Assembly: GCF_000023785.1 (NCBI RefSeq)
Contig: NC_012982.1
Span: 3,038,001 to 3,102,000, forward strand
Source of the DNA: Hirschia baltica ATCC 49814
GTDB taxonomy: Bacteria; Pseudomonadota; Alphaproteobacteria; Caulobacterales; Hyphomonadaceae
Length of the DNA: 64,000 nucleotides
Reading direction: 5' to 3'
Shown here one piece after another: positions 43,830 to 54,000 of the stretch. Under the pieces are notes generated by a model, which was given only the letters and a program-made list of their open reading frames with translations, was not told the origin of the DNA and made no database searches. Made by a program: the position numbers and the translations under genes. Each line of letters starts with the position of its first letter. Position 1 is the first letter of the stretch.

Positions 43830-46523
43830 ATGAAATCAGTGAAATCAATTTTATTGGGAACGATAGCGTCCCTTGCTTTTGCAACCGCATGCAGTAGCTC
43901 TCAAACAGACACTGAAACAGCTCAAACAACTGAAGAAGCAAAATCCTCTGAATTTCGCTTCATGGATCCATCTCTTTCCCCCAAAGAACGCGCGCTTGAC
44001 CTCGTGTCACACATGACACTCGAAGAAAAAGCAGCACAAATGTACGACAAAGCCGCTGCAATTCCGCGTCTTGGTCTACATGAATATAATTGGTGGAATG
44101 AAGCTCTCCACGGTGTTGCCCGTGCGGGTCATGCAACTGTCTTCCCTCAGGCTATCGGTATGGCAGCCACATGGGATGAAGACCTCATGTTGGAAGTGGC
44201 AAATGTGATTTCCGATGAAGGCCGCGCCAAGCATCATTTTTATGCCAATGAAGATGTGTACGCCATGTATGGCGGACTGACTTTCTGGTCGCCTAATATC
44301 AATATCTTTAGAGACCCAAGATGGGGCCGCGGACAAGAAACATATGGAGAAGACCCGTATCTAACTGGTAGAATGGCGGTCAATTTCATTAATGGTCTTC
44401 AAGGCGATGATGACAAATACTTCAAATCCGTCGCCACAGTAAAACACTATGCCGTTCACTCTGGCCCTGAACCATCTCGTCACCGCGACAACTATATCGC
44501 AACAGACGCTGACCTTTATGAAACATACCTCCCTGCTTTCAAAACAGCATTTGATGAAACAGAAGTCGCTTCTGTCATGTGTGCCTATAATGCTGTCTGG
44601 GGCGATCCTGCCTGTGGTTCCGAGCGCCTCATGAAAGACTTGCTGCGTGAAGAATTAGGCTTTGATGGTTATGTCGTTTCTGATTGTGGTGCCATTGGCG
44701 ATTTCTACTATGACGAAGAGAAAAAAGCAGAAGGCACAGCACCATATGCTGCGCATGACCATGTGGACACGCGCGCGCAAGCCGCAGCCCTGTCTGTGAA
44801 TATGGGAACTGACCTCAACTGTGGTGATGGTGAAGGCAATAAAATGGACGCCTTACCCCAAGCTGTAAAAGAAGGTTTGATCACTGAAGAAACAATTGAT
44901 CAATCAGTGGTGCGTTTATATTCTGCTTTGTTCAAACTTGGCATGTATGACGACCCATCCCTTGTGCCTTGGTCCAATATCTCAATTGATACAGTTGCCA
45001 GCCCTAGCCATTTGGAAAAATCAGAAGAAGCCGCGCGTGCTTCTCTCGTTCTACTCAAAAATGACGGCATTCTTCCACTAAAACCCGACACAAAAGTCGC
45101 AGTGATTGGACCAAATGCAGACAATTGGTGGACACTGGTTGCAAACTATTACGGTCAACCAACCGCACCCGTGACAGCTTTAAAAGGTATCAAGGCGAAA
45201 ATTGGCGCAGAAAATGTAAGCTATTCCGTCGGCTCAACAATCGCAGGTGACATTTATTCAAACTATAAGGCTGTGCCATCAAACACTCTCTTCCACAAAA
45301 ATGAAGCTGGCGAATTAGTCCCTGGTGTTAAAGCCGCCTATTATGAAGATAAATTCCTATCAGGTGAGCCAAGCATTGAAACTGTTGAAGAAAATATTGA
45401 TCACTACTGGTTACGCACACCGACAACCGACGGTCTAAACGATGAATTTGGCGCGATTTGGAGCGGTGTTATTGTACCAGAAGAAACCGGCAGCTACCGG
45501 TTCCAGCCATCTCGCTGGTCCACACTTGAGATCAATGGAAAAGAAGTTACCGACACGGATGACATCGAAATGAAAGCTGGTGAATCTTATGAATTCACAC
45601 AAAGCTTGAAATTTGATTCAGGCTGGCCACGCGATCAACTCGACAAATATGCCTACCTAAACTGGACAGATGTTTCTCGCGATTACAAAGCAGAAGCACT
45701 TGCAGCTGCAGAAGATGCAGAAGTTATTTTGTTCTTCGGTGGTATTGATGCCAATCTTGAGGGCGAAGAAATGGGTGTGGAGCTTGATGGCTTCCTTGGC
45801 GGAGACCGCACACACATCAACTTGCCTGCACCTCAGGAAAAACTCCTCAAAGAACTTCACGCAACAGGCAAACCTGTCGTGCTGGTAAACTTCTCTGGTA
45901 GTGCCATGGCACTAAACTGGGAAGATGAAAATCTCCCAGCTATTGTTCAAGCTTTCTATCCGGGTGAAAAATCCGGAACAGCTATAGCTGATCTGTTATG
46001 GGGTGAATTTAGCCCATCTGGTCGTCTGCCTGTGACATTCTATAAATCACTTGAAGGCATGCCAGCCTTTGATGATTATTCAATGGAGAACAGAACCTAC
46101 AAATATTATGAAGGTGAACAACTCTATCCATTCGGTCACGGTCTTAGCTATACAAGTTTTGAATATTCAGACCTAAAACTTGAAACAGCCTACGCAGCCA
46201 ATGAAAACCTACAAGTTAGTGTCAAAGTGACAAATAGCGGCGACAAAGCCAGTCGCGAAATTGTTCAGGCTTATGTCACACGCGACACGTTGGCGAATGT
46301 CTCTACACCACGTGTCGAGCTTGCAGCCTTTGATGCAATTGAGCTTGCACCTAAAGAAAGCCAAACTGTAACACTCAGCATAAAACCTGATGCCATTGGC
46401 TATTTTAACGAGAATGGAAAACTCACCTTCCCTGAGGATGGTAGCTTTACATTGTCTATTGGTGGTGGACAGCCAGGGTTTGATGCGCCGTACACATCTG
46501 TAAGTGTTGATTACTCCAACTAG
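43830..46523 (+). CDS. GH3 beta-xylosidase-type lipoprotein
   Basis: An 897-residue GH3 enzyme. The ATG at 43830 is preferred because GGAGG stands eight bases before it; the longer frame starts at a TTG. The lipobox is ATAC with Cys21. The N-terminal barrel contains PRLGLHEYNWWNEALHGVAR, the signature of xylosidase-like GH3 members, and the nucleophile Asp285 in GYVVSDCGAIG. A PA14-like domain (about 485-590, GVKAAYYEDKF to GSYRFQPSRWSTLEINGKEV) is inserted in the second domain, and a fibronectin-III-like domain ends the protein. It hydrolyses short xylo-oligosaccharides, probably in the periplasm. Confidence 0.92.
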   Translation: MKSVKSILLGTIASLAFATACSSSQTDTETAQTTEEAKSSEFRFMDPSLSPKERALDLVSHMTLEEKAAQMYDKAAAIPRLGLHEYNWWNEALHGVARAGHATVFPQAIGMAATWDEDLMLEVANVISDEGRAKHHFYANEDVYAMYGGLTFWSPNINIFRDPRWGRGQETYGEDPYLTGRMAVNFINGLQGDDDKYFKSVATVKHYAVHSGPEPSRHRDNYIATDADLYETYLPAFKTAFDETEVASVMCAYNAVWGDPACGSERLMKDLLREELGFDGYVVSDCGAIGDFYYDEEKKAEGTAPYAAHDHVDTRAQAAALSVNMGTDLNCGDGEGNKMDALPQAVKEGLITEETIDQSVVRLYSALFKLGMYDDPSLVPWSNISIDTVASPSHLEKSEEAARASLVLLKNDGILPLKPDTKVAVIGPNADNWWTLVANYYGQPTAPVTALKGIKAKIGAENVSYSVGSTIAGDIYSNYKAVPSNTLFHKNEAGELVPGVKAAYYEDKFLSGEPSIETVEENIDHYWLRTPTTDGLNDEFGAIWSGVIVPEETGSYRFQPSRWSTLEINGKEVTDTDDIEMKAGESYEFTQSLKFDSGWPRDQLDKYAYLNWTDVSRDYKAEALAAAEDAEVILFFGGIDANLEGEEMGVELDGFLGGDRTHINLPAPQEKLLKELHATGKPVVLVNFSGSAMALNWEDENLPAIVQAFYPGEKSGTAIADLLWGEFSPSGRLPVTFYKSLEGMPAFDDYSMENRTYKYYEGEQLYPFGHGLSYTSFEYSDLKLETAYAANENLQVSVKVTNSGDKASREIVQAYVTRDTLANVSTPRVELAAFDAIELAPKESQTVTLSIKPDAIGYFNENGKLTFPEDGSFTLSIGGGQPGFDAPYTSVSVDYSN

Positions 46524-46533
46524 ATAATAAAAA

Positions 46534-46560
46534 GGGTAGCAAGCAAAATGCTTGCTACCC
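46534..46560. terminator. Strong hairpin terminator between GH3 and the ThuA-like gene
   Basis: GGGTAGCAAGC and GCTTGCTACCC form a perfect 11-bp stem around 5 bases. On the minus strand it is followed by TTTTTATTA, so it ends the minus-strand TonB-SapC-cupin-halogenase-ThuA unit. On the plus strand the following TGTCTAGTTGTTT is a weaker T-tract. Confidence 0.85.
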
Positions 46561-46608
46561 TGTCTAGTTGTTTATCGACTTAAGAAAGCACCGCGCCAGT
46601 TTTACAAA

Positions 46609-47481
46609 CTAGTTGCACTCAGCTTCAACACTGGGTGATGTCACCCAATCAAAAGCATTCACCAGAAATTTTTGATATTCAGGCTCTTCATAGTTTTCAT
46701 AACTATGTCCAATCGCAGAATACACACCTTTTGCATCCCCTCGGCAGAATGACCATGCAATCGGGTGATCAATTGCTTTATTTCCCATTCTTAAATCTTC
46801 AGGCCATCTCTCAACAACTTTATTAGTTGGTGCATAAGTTGCCTCATCAAGCCCTAAAAGCGGTATAAACTCATCACTTGGCGGCACTTGGTCAAAACTA
46901 TACCACTCGTCTGTTAGGTTAAAAGAAGGCGGCAGCCCCTGCACAACAGGGTGATCCGGTTTCAACACAACTACCTCCGCCTCTTGAAATTGAGGCTGCA
47001 TTGTATGACCGATAAATCCTGTGCCAATGAAATTGGTCTGAAACCAATCCCATTTTGCAATACTCTTGTCGCCAATGCTGTGTAACCCAATCCAGCGACC
47101 TTTTTTCTCAAACCATTTTTGAAATGCCACACGCTGATTTTTATTGAGGACATCCCCAGTCACATTATTGAAAACAACAACATCAAAACGTTCAAGATCA
47201 GCTTCATTAAAGACAGCACTATTTACCGTCGTAAGCAGATCATATCCCTTATTTTCAGCAAGCTTGACAAAGAACAAATCAGCCCCGGAAATACCGCCAT
47301 CATGACGCCATTCCAAAGTTTTAGAAAACACCAAAATTGAAGGCGATTTCATCCAATCGACCACCTCCGCCTGATGTCCCCCTTCCTCAATAATAGAATT
47401 TGGTTGCAATGAGCCTCCCAATGAACACGCTTGCAAGCAAGTCGAAACTAGCGCGACAATGACAAGAAACTTTTTCACCAT
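46609..47481 (-). CDS. ThuA-like domain lipoprotein
   Basis: A 290-residue protein with lipobox LQAC (Cys19) and one ThuA-like (class I glutamine amidotransferase-like fold) domain. Family features are SILVFSKTLEWRHDG, then FDVVVFNNVTGDVLNKNQRVAFQKWF, WIGLHS, DEWYSF and HPIAWSFCRGDAKGVYSAIGHSYENY. ThuA-like proteins accompany sugar-degradation genes and have no agreed biochemical role. It starts 45 bases after the halogenase gene and ends before a strong terminator, so it is probably the last gene of that operon. No catalytic triad of an amidotransferase is evident. Confidence 0.88.
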   Translation of the reverse strand: MVKKFLVIVALVSTCLQACSLGGSLQPNSIIEEGGHQAEVVDWMKSPSILVFSKTLEWRHDGGISGADLFFVKLAENKGYDLLTTVNSAVFNEADLERFDVVVFNNVTGDVLNKNQRVAFQKWFEKKGRWIGLHSIGDKSIAKWDWFQTNFIGTGFIGHTMQPQFQEAEVVVLKPDHPVVQGLPPSFNLTDEWYSFDQVPPSDEFIPLLGLDEATYAPTNKVVERWPEDLRMGNKAIDHPIAWSFCRGDAKGVYSAIGHSYENYEEPEYQKFLVNAFDWVTSPSVEAECN

Positions 47482-47526
47482 AATACCCCCAATATTTCGA
47501 CACCAAACACACAGAAAGTGAGGAAT

Positions 47527-49008
47527 TTAACTGCAATATTGATCAATAAATTCCTGATGCGAAGGAAGTTGAGCTAGGGTGGAAGCCACTTTTTCGCGCT
47601 GTGATTTAAGCGCATTTTCCAATCTATCTTTTGGAAATAACTGCCCGATGGCATGGTATCCTTTGGGCTCTATCCCCTGCCCAAACATGACTTGTATCCA
47701 AGAATCCAACAAGAATAATTCATCACACCCATTGTATGCATGAGCATTTTCTTCAAATAGCGAAAGCCTAGCTGCCAGCGTATCAGGAATGTCCATTGCC
47801 TGACGTTCGCGCCAGAATTCACTATCGTCGCGCTGCGTGACCTTATAATGCAGGATCAAGAAATCCCGAATCTGCTCAACTTCTTTAGAGATTTTATCAT
47901 TGTATAAATCAGCAAGCGCCGGCGTAATTCCATGATAAGGGAAATGCTTGACCAACTCGGTCACACCGCGCTGAAATAAATGAATACTTGTGGATTCCAA
48001 AGGTTCTAAAAAACCCGATGACAGCCCAAGGGCAACACAATTCTTATTCCAAACCTTCTTACGACGGCCAGTTATAAATCGGATCAGACGTGGCTCGGTT
48101 AAGGCTTCACCTTCCAATGCATTTTCAAATTGCTCGCGAGCATCATCATTAGATAGTTTTTCACTTGTAAAAACAAATCCATTACCAACGCGGTGTTGCA
48201 AAGGAATGCGCCATCTCCAGCCATTCTCGTGCGCTATAGCACGCGTATATGGGATTGCTGGGCCCGTTTTCTGTGTTTGCACAGCATAAGCGCTATCCAT
48301 CGGCAACCAATGACGCCAGTCATCATATCCTGTTTTGAGGGTTTTCTCGATCAGTAGGCCATTAAATCCAGTGCAATCAATGAAAAGGTCACCCTCAATT
48401 AAAGCTCCATTTTCAAGCTCTACAGCCTTGATGTTCCCGCTTTCTGCGTATTGGAGCACATTCTGGATTTTCCCCTCGACACGCTTAACGCCTTTCTTCT
48501 CGGAAAAGCCGCGAAGATATTTCGCATAAGCAACTGCATCCAGATGATAGGCGTAATTTAAAGGTTTCTGCTTGTCGGATGTAAAGAATTTATCCGCTTT
48601 TGCAGCCTTTAACTCCAGACAATAATCCTCAAAGTCTCCCTCAATACCTAGATCTCTGGCATGCAGCCAAAGATGATGGAATGGTGCCATCCAGGTGTGC
48701 TTACCAACCTGCCCAAAAGAGTGAATATAGCTCTCGCCTTTGTCTTTCCACCCTTCAAACTGAATACCCAATTTAAACGTTGCATGCGTGGCCCGCATAA
48801 ACTCAGCTTCATTAATGCCAAGCATCGCATGAAAAGACGTATGGGTCGGAATTGTCGCCTCCCCAACGCCAATTGTACCGATAGCTTCAGACTCAACCAA
48901 TGTTATATCAAGAGCAGGCCCCAGATTATGAGACAAAGACGCAGCAGTTACCCAACCGGCAGTACCACCTCCTGCGATGACTACTCTATTGATTGTCTGT
49001 CTTTCCAC
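47527..49008 (-). CDS. Flavin-dependent (tryptophan-type) halogenase family protein
   Basis: A 493-residue protein of the Trp_halogenase family. FAD is bound by GGGTAGW at residues 13-19. Lys79 in ATFKLGI occupies the exact place of the catalytic Lys79 of PrnA. The halogenase fingerprint W-x-W-x-I-P is complete at 264-269 (WRWRIP). Glu338-Ser339 in PLEST correspond to the active-site Glu/Ser pair. All known key residues are therefore present and the enzyme should form hypohalous acid or a chloramine. The substrate is unknown. A separate flavin reductase is needed and not seen in the window. It stands 24 bases after the cupin gene in a receptor-SapC-cupin-halogenase order. Confidence 0.92.
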   Translation of the reverse strand: MERQTINRVVIAGGGTAGWVTAASLSHNLGPALDITLVESEAIGTIGVGEATIPTHTSFHAMLGINEAEFMRATHATFKLGIQFEGWKDKGESYIHSFGQVGKHTWMAPFHHLWLHARDLGIEGDFEDYCLELKAAKADKFFTSDKQKPLNYAYHLDAVAYAKYLRGFSEKKGVKRVEGKIQNVLQYAESGNIKAVELENGALIEGDLFIDCTGFNGLLIEKTLKTGYDDWRHWLPMDSAYAVQTQKTGPAIPYTRAIAHENGWRWRIPLQHRVGNGFVFTSEKLSNDDAREQFENALEGEALTEPRLIRFITGRRKKVWNKNCVALGLSSGFLEPLESTSIHLFQRGVTELVKHFPYHGITPALADLYNDKISKEVEQIRDFLILHYKVTQRDDSEFWRERQAMDIPDTLAARLSLFEENAHAYNGCDELFLLDSWIQVMFGQGIEPKGYHAIGQLFPKDRLENALKSQREKVASTLAQLPSHQEFIDQYCS

Positions 49009-49032
49009 CTCAACCTCCTGATTTATTTATTA

Positions 49033-50076
49033 TTATCGGTTTAATTTTTGTAGTAGCTGCGCCCGTAATTGCCGCGCAATATGACCATCCATCTCGCCAA
49101 GCGGGCCACGCGCATGCTCGGGTAAATGCGATGCTGAATTGCCGCCATCCTTGAAAACATAATAATCAAAGACCTCTCGCCAAGCATCCTTCTCGGATTG
49201 TGGACGGTCCCTTAAACTAATCAGTCCATGTAATAATGTGTTCATAGGTGAATCAGCAAAGCTTGGAACGCTATTCCACCAATAGTTTAGCAATATGTTG
49301 AATTGTGCCAATGCTTCGACCTGATGCCACCATAACGCTGGATACATAAGCATATCGCCCGGTTCCAACTCTGCAATCTGAGCATGTTTTATCGCTTCTT
49401 CAAATTTGGGGTATTTCTCAAAATCTGGTTTGTGAATATCAACCATGGTCAACACCTGACCGCCCGGCGTTGGCGCAAGCGGCCCTGGATATAAATTATG
49501 GATTTGATCGGGCGGGAACAAAATAAAACGTCGCTTACCAGCAACACAAAAAGCGATATTGTTGGACATGTCATAGTGAGCACGAGCAGTTGTCTGTCCA
49601 CCCATCCACAATGAGCTTAAAACCGGACCACTTTCAAATAGCGAATAAGTTTCTAGCTTTAGTCCATTTTCCGCATCTAACCCTGGGAAAAATTGGTTTT
49701 GATCTGTGGAGCCTACATAATACCCATTTTTAAGCCCTTCAATATCAAATGTCTCGCGCACTAGATCAAAGAATTTCTGTAAAGGCACCCTTTCAGCTGT
49801 ATAATTCATACCCGTGAGATTTTCATCGTAGAAAGGCTGGCCCTGATGTTCAGGAGCGAGTGTGTAAAGCGTCACAGGTCGACCAGAATAAAAGCCTTCA
49901 AGATAGCTCATCACCTCATGGTGAGAGCACTTCCCCGCTTCCACTATTGGCCAACGCCCCGCGATATTCTTTACAATAACTGGACTGTTTAAAGCCGCGA
50001 GTTCACGAAACGGCAGAGCATCAAGGCTCTCAACCTCCACAATCTGTGTTTTGGGGCAGCCACTTAATACACTCAA
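49033..50076 (-). CDS. Cupin_8 / JmjC-like Fe(II) dioxygenase-type protein
   Basis: A 347-residue cupin-like protein related to JmjC-domain hydroxylases. The facial triad is visible as His167 and Asp169 in ARAHYDMSNN and His251 in ALWWHQVEAL. Other family features are SPVIVKNIAGRWPIV, GKRRFILFPPDQIHNLYPGP and LEPGDMLMYPALWW. Such proteins usually hydroxylate protein side chains or small molecules with Fe(II) and 2-oxoglutarate. There is no signal peptide. It lies 13 bases after sapC and 24 before the halogenase, so all three are co-transcribed. Its substrate is unknown; a shared target with the halogenase is an attractive inference. Confidence 0.9.
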   Translation of the reverse strand: MSVLSGCPKTQIVEVESLDALPFRELAALNSPVIVKNIAGRWPIVEAGKCSHHEVMSYLEGFYSGRPVTLYTLAPEHQGQPFYDENLTGMNYTAERVPLQKFFDLVRETFDIEGLKNGYYVGSTDQNQFFPGLDAENGLKLETYSLFESGPVLSSLWMGGQTTARAHYDMSNNIAFCVAGKRRFILFPPDQIHNLYPGPLAPTPGGQVLTMVDIHKPDFEKYPKFEEAIKHAQIAELEPGDMLMYPALWWHQVEALAQFNILLNYWWNSVPSFADSPMNTLLHGLISLRDRPQSEKDAWREVFDYYVFKDGGNSASHLPEHARGPLGEMDGHIARQLRAQLLQKLNR

Positions 50077-50089
50077 TCCACCACCTCTT

Positions 50090-50836
50090 TTACGATGTTG
50101 CTGTATTTAGCTCAGCCGCTTGGATCTTTCTGTTCTTCATCTCGATTAAGCGATTGATATTACTAGTAGAAGAGGCCAACAAATAGGTTAGGTGCAAATA
50201 CCCAGACTTGCTCAGCTTCTCCAAATTCGCACCATCCAAATTGCGCAATTTATCCAACCCAACAGTCAAAAAACCGGGCATGTCATAACTTACGGTCGGA
50301 TTAACATCGACTTTCATCACGATTTCTTCAATCAAACCCATTTCTTCAAGCGTATTGTAGAAATCATTCTGGAGATTTACGCCATCGTGCAACAAGCGCA
50401 AAATAGCACTCACATGCTCCAGATACGGCGCATTGCCGCCTTCAGGTAAAAACAAAGGATATCCTTCATCCTTGCCCACTGACGGATGGTCCATGTCTAT
50501 ATTGATCTTTGCTTCAACCTGCTCTTCACCAGCTTCTTCCGATTTCTGCAGTCCTATTGAAAAAGGGCCCCTCGCCTGAATGGCTGGAATGTAACGAGCA
50601 TTCCAATTATTCCCATCTAGGTAAAGGTTTTCACCTGGATCTAGTCCAAGCAATGCGACTGCTTTAATCTCATTATTATCCCGACGAAGGAAGATGGGAT
50701 ATTCACGCTGCAATTCTTGAAATTCTGTTGGAACAACAAGCACTTGATTGATACTATCTCCAATGGCTGCCCCTCGCATAACACCTACACGTAAATCTTG
50801 ATGATCAATATTATTTAGAAGAACAATTTTCGACAT
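50090..50836 (-). CDS. SapC-family protein
   Basis: A 248-residue member of the SapC family, named after a gene near S-layer genes in Campylobacter. Visible family features are VVPTEFQELQREYPIFLRR, VALLGLDPGENLYLDGNNWNARYIPAIQARGPFSIG and PLFLPEGG. It has no signal peptide, no membrane segment and no known catalytic motif. The biochemical role is unknown. In many Caulobacterales and Xanthomonadales SapC genes lie between a TonB receptor and Cupin_8/halogenase genes, exactly as here. It starts 218 bases after the receptor stop, with two hairpins between. Confidence 0.88.
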   Translation of the reverse strand: MSKIVLLNNIDHQDLRVGVMRGAAIGDSINQVLVVPTEFQELQREYPIFLRRDNNEIKAVALLGLDPGENLYLDGNNWNARYIPAIQARGPFSIGLQKSEEAGEEQVEAKINIDMDHPSVGKDEGYPLFLPEGGNAPYLEHVSAILRLLHDGVNLQNDFYNTLEEMGLIEEIVMKVDVNPTVSYDMPGFLTVGLDKLRNLDGANLEKLSKSGYLHLTYLLASSTSNINRLIEMKNRKIQAAELNTATS

Positions 50837-50957
50837 ATCGGTTTACTCATATTCAGAATGGAATAGTTGCGCTGATCTCGCCATGTTTCAATAACAAAAG
50901 CAATTAGTTTGGCAGTATCTAATGCGTATCAGATAATGATATAGAAGCAAAAGGAAG

Positions 50958-51039
50958 GAAAGCCGGTGACGAGGTCAACGGCTTTCTTCATTTACCTACA
51001 AATAGGCTCTCTCTCCTTTTAATTTTAAAGAAGAGAGAG
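50958..51039 (-). terminator. Two stem-loops between the TonB receptor and sapC
   Basis: The first after the receptor is CTCTCTCT/AGAGAGAG (51007-51014 / 51032-51039) with an inner CTTT/AAAG extension. The second is GAAAGCCG/CGGCTTTC (50958-50965 / 50979-50986) followed on the minus strand by a CT-rich tract. They may attenuate transcription into sapC or stabilise the receptor mRNA. Confidence 0.55.
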
Positions 51040-51053
51040 GTCTATTTCAAAGT

Positions 51054-54000
51054 TTAGAATTTGTAACGAACACCAGCCACGAAGCGTGGTGATAATTCGT
51101 ATGCATAGTAAACTTGGTTTGAAACACGGTGATATTGACGTTGGTCTTCACCAGTTAGGTTGATAGCTTCAAATGATAGACCAAGGTGGTCATTCACTTC
51201 ATAGCTAACGTTCAAGTCGAACTGACCATAATCTTCAGCATAGATACCTGAACGGTCATCACCTTGGTTGATTTGTGTCAGGTATGTATCACGCCAGTTA
51301 TATGTAAGACGTGCTGACAAACCATATTTCTCATAGATAGCCGCAAAGTTTGCACTGTCCGATAGACCGATAAGAGCAAATTGGTTCTCGTCAATCGGTG
51401 CACCAGGATCAAGAACAACATCACCATCTACGATAGTGTAGTTGGCTGAAACACCAAATCCAGTGTCACCAAAGAAGTGTTGCACAGCAAACTCATAACC
51501 GTGAAGGTTACCATCATTGTCTTGAGTTGGTTGTTGTACAGCGAAGTTCGCCAAAGGATCAGCTGCAGAACTCGTGATGTCATAGTCAGTGGCTATCTGG
51601 TCAACATAACTCTGAGGAAGAGCAGTTGCTAGCGCACCATCTGTTCCAAGAGCGGCCTGAAATTCAGCAGAAGCTGCTGCTTGATCACCACCGTTTTTGA
51701 TAATCAGAGCTGACATTGTGAAGAGGTTGGCTTCAGATTGGTCGACACCTGCAATACCATTGATAAGGTCTAGCGCTTGACCAGAAACTGAACCGGCTGC
51801 TCCAGATGCTGGGTCACGCAAACCAAACAAGTTACGCTCGACAACACCTTGACCAGTGAAATTCTTCACATCTTTGTTGAAGTAACCAACAGATACATAA
51901 CTTGCATCACCGTAATACCATTCAAGAGAAACATCATAGTTCTCTGATTCTAGAGGTAATAGACCTGGGTTTTGTGACGTACCTGACAAAGTACCACCAA
52001 GAGCCGTTGGACGAGCAGGTGCATTAGCAGCTGTCGAAGCAAAGAGCTGAGAATATCCCACACGTGCAATTGTCTTAGAGTAAGACGCACGCGCAACCAG
52101 ATTATCCGATAGATCAATTGAGAAATCAAAGTTTGGCAACAAGTGATCATAACTAGCTTCTTCAGAAAAATTCTCTGTACCGCCATTATTAGTAACAAGG
52201 AAGTCGTTGTCAGACCCCCAAATAATACCTGTCGGTATTGTTTGAACAGTGTCCGCTTGTACATCTGTTTCTTCGTAACGGAAACCTGCATTCAAGCGAA
52301 CCGGCTTCGTCATGAATTCAGATTCCATGCCAAACTGAGCAAACAAAGCAGTAATATCTTCACTTACAGTATTGTCGTTAGATCCTGTTGTAACTGCATT
52401 TCCCGCATATGCTTGCTGAAATAGCGGATATAACTGAGTAGGTGATGATTTAAAAGCGATATCACCTTGTCCGACAGACAAGTCGTCATAAGTACATGAG
52501 ATACAGAATTGCTCTACGAGGCCAGGAGCAAATTGCTCAACATCACCAGGGTTACCGATACCCCAAGAACCAAGGTCCTGCTGAGTTGTAAGCTGTATAC
52601 GATTCATTTCTGTGTTACGACGGTTTGCACCAACTGTTAGGCTGGAGTTGTCGTTTTCCCAGACAAAACGCAGATCAAACTCATCAACATCGTGCGTCAT
52701 TTGTCCAGTGTTAGAACGCTGAACCTGTGTACCTAAGTCACCCACATCCAAAACCCCATTCCCGTTTCCGCGAACAGAATCGTTGGTTGTGTATGATTGC
52801 ACAGGGTAGCCTGAACTATAATCAACAGAATGTTGTTGAATTACAGGCGCGCCAAAAGTCACAAATGTAGCAATGTGACCCAATGGGTTATTACCAGCTG
52901 ATTTACCTTTAGATGTGTGACCATCAAAGATAACGCTCATTGAATCGTTTAATTCCCACTCAGCACCAAAGCCAAGAGATTGTAGTTGGTCTTTTGTTGC
53001 ACGGTCTGTTTGCTCAAAACCAATATCTTTTGAACCGTTGTTGTTTTCCTGCATGAAAATCGCAGTCGCAACAGGTCCGTCATGCGCAAATGTGATTTGA
53101 TCCATCGGAGTAGCAAACCAGTTTGTTTGCTCATAGCGAAGTTCAGAAGACTCGTTTGCAACAACAGTATAGTCCGCAGTCAGCGTCAAAGCATCCATAG
53201 GACGGTATTGTAGAACCAATTGACCATTTATACGTTCACGCTCAATGTCAGAGAAGTCATAACGACTATCTTGAGGGATGGCATAAAGCTGGCCAGCTTC
53301 CGGCCCATTCGTAATAACTGTTGATCCATCACCACGCAAGTAAGAGCTATCAATGCTTCCATCAACACCAGCTTCACGTGTGATCCAGTCGTTGATCTGC
53401 ATTGTCGGCGCGCCAGAGTCACGCTTCGAGTATGAACCAAACAAGCCTACACCGAATGTACCAGCATCGTTCGACCAATTCATAAGACCTGAAAGCTCAG
53501 GTGTGACTGAATCACCGGCTTCAACACTTGTGTCATTGACCAATTTAGCTTGAACAGTTGCATCAAAACCATCTGTGTCTAGCGGCTTACGTGTCACGAT
53601 GTTTATCGTTGCACCAATACCACCAGTCGGCAAAATAGCTTGACCTGTTTTGTAAACTTCTAGTGCACTAACACCTTCTGACGCGAGGTTTGAGAAGTCA
53701 AAGTTACGACCCCCACCAATACCGTAGTTACCGCGTGAACCAACCGCTTCGATATCTGCTGTTGGCAATGTACGTCCGTTAAATGTAACAAGGTTAAAAC
53801 CTGGACCAAAACCACGAACCGTTACTGAAGAACCCTCACCGTTCTGACGGTCAATAGAAACACCTGTGATACGTTGCAATGATTCAGCTAGGTTGGTGTC
53901 TGGAAATTTACCAATGTCCTCAGCAGAAATCGCATCAAGAACACCACTTGCTTCACGCTTCATGTCCATCGCGTTTTGCATAGATGCACGAATACCTGTC

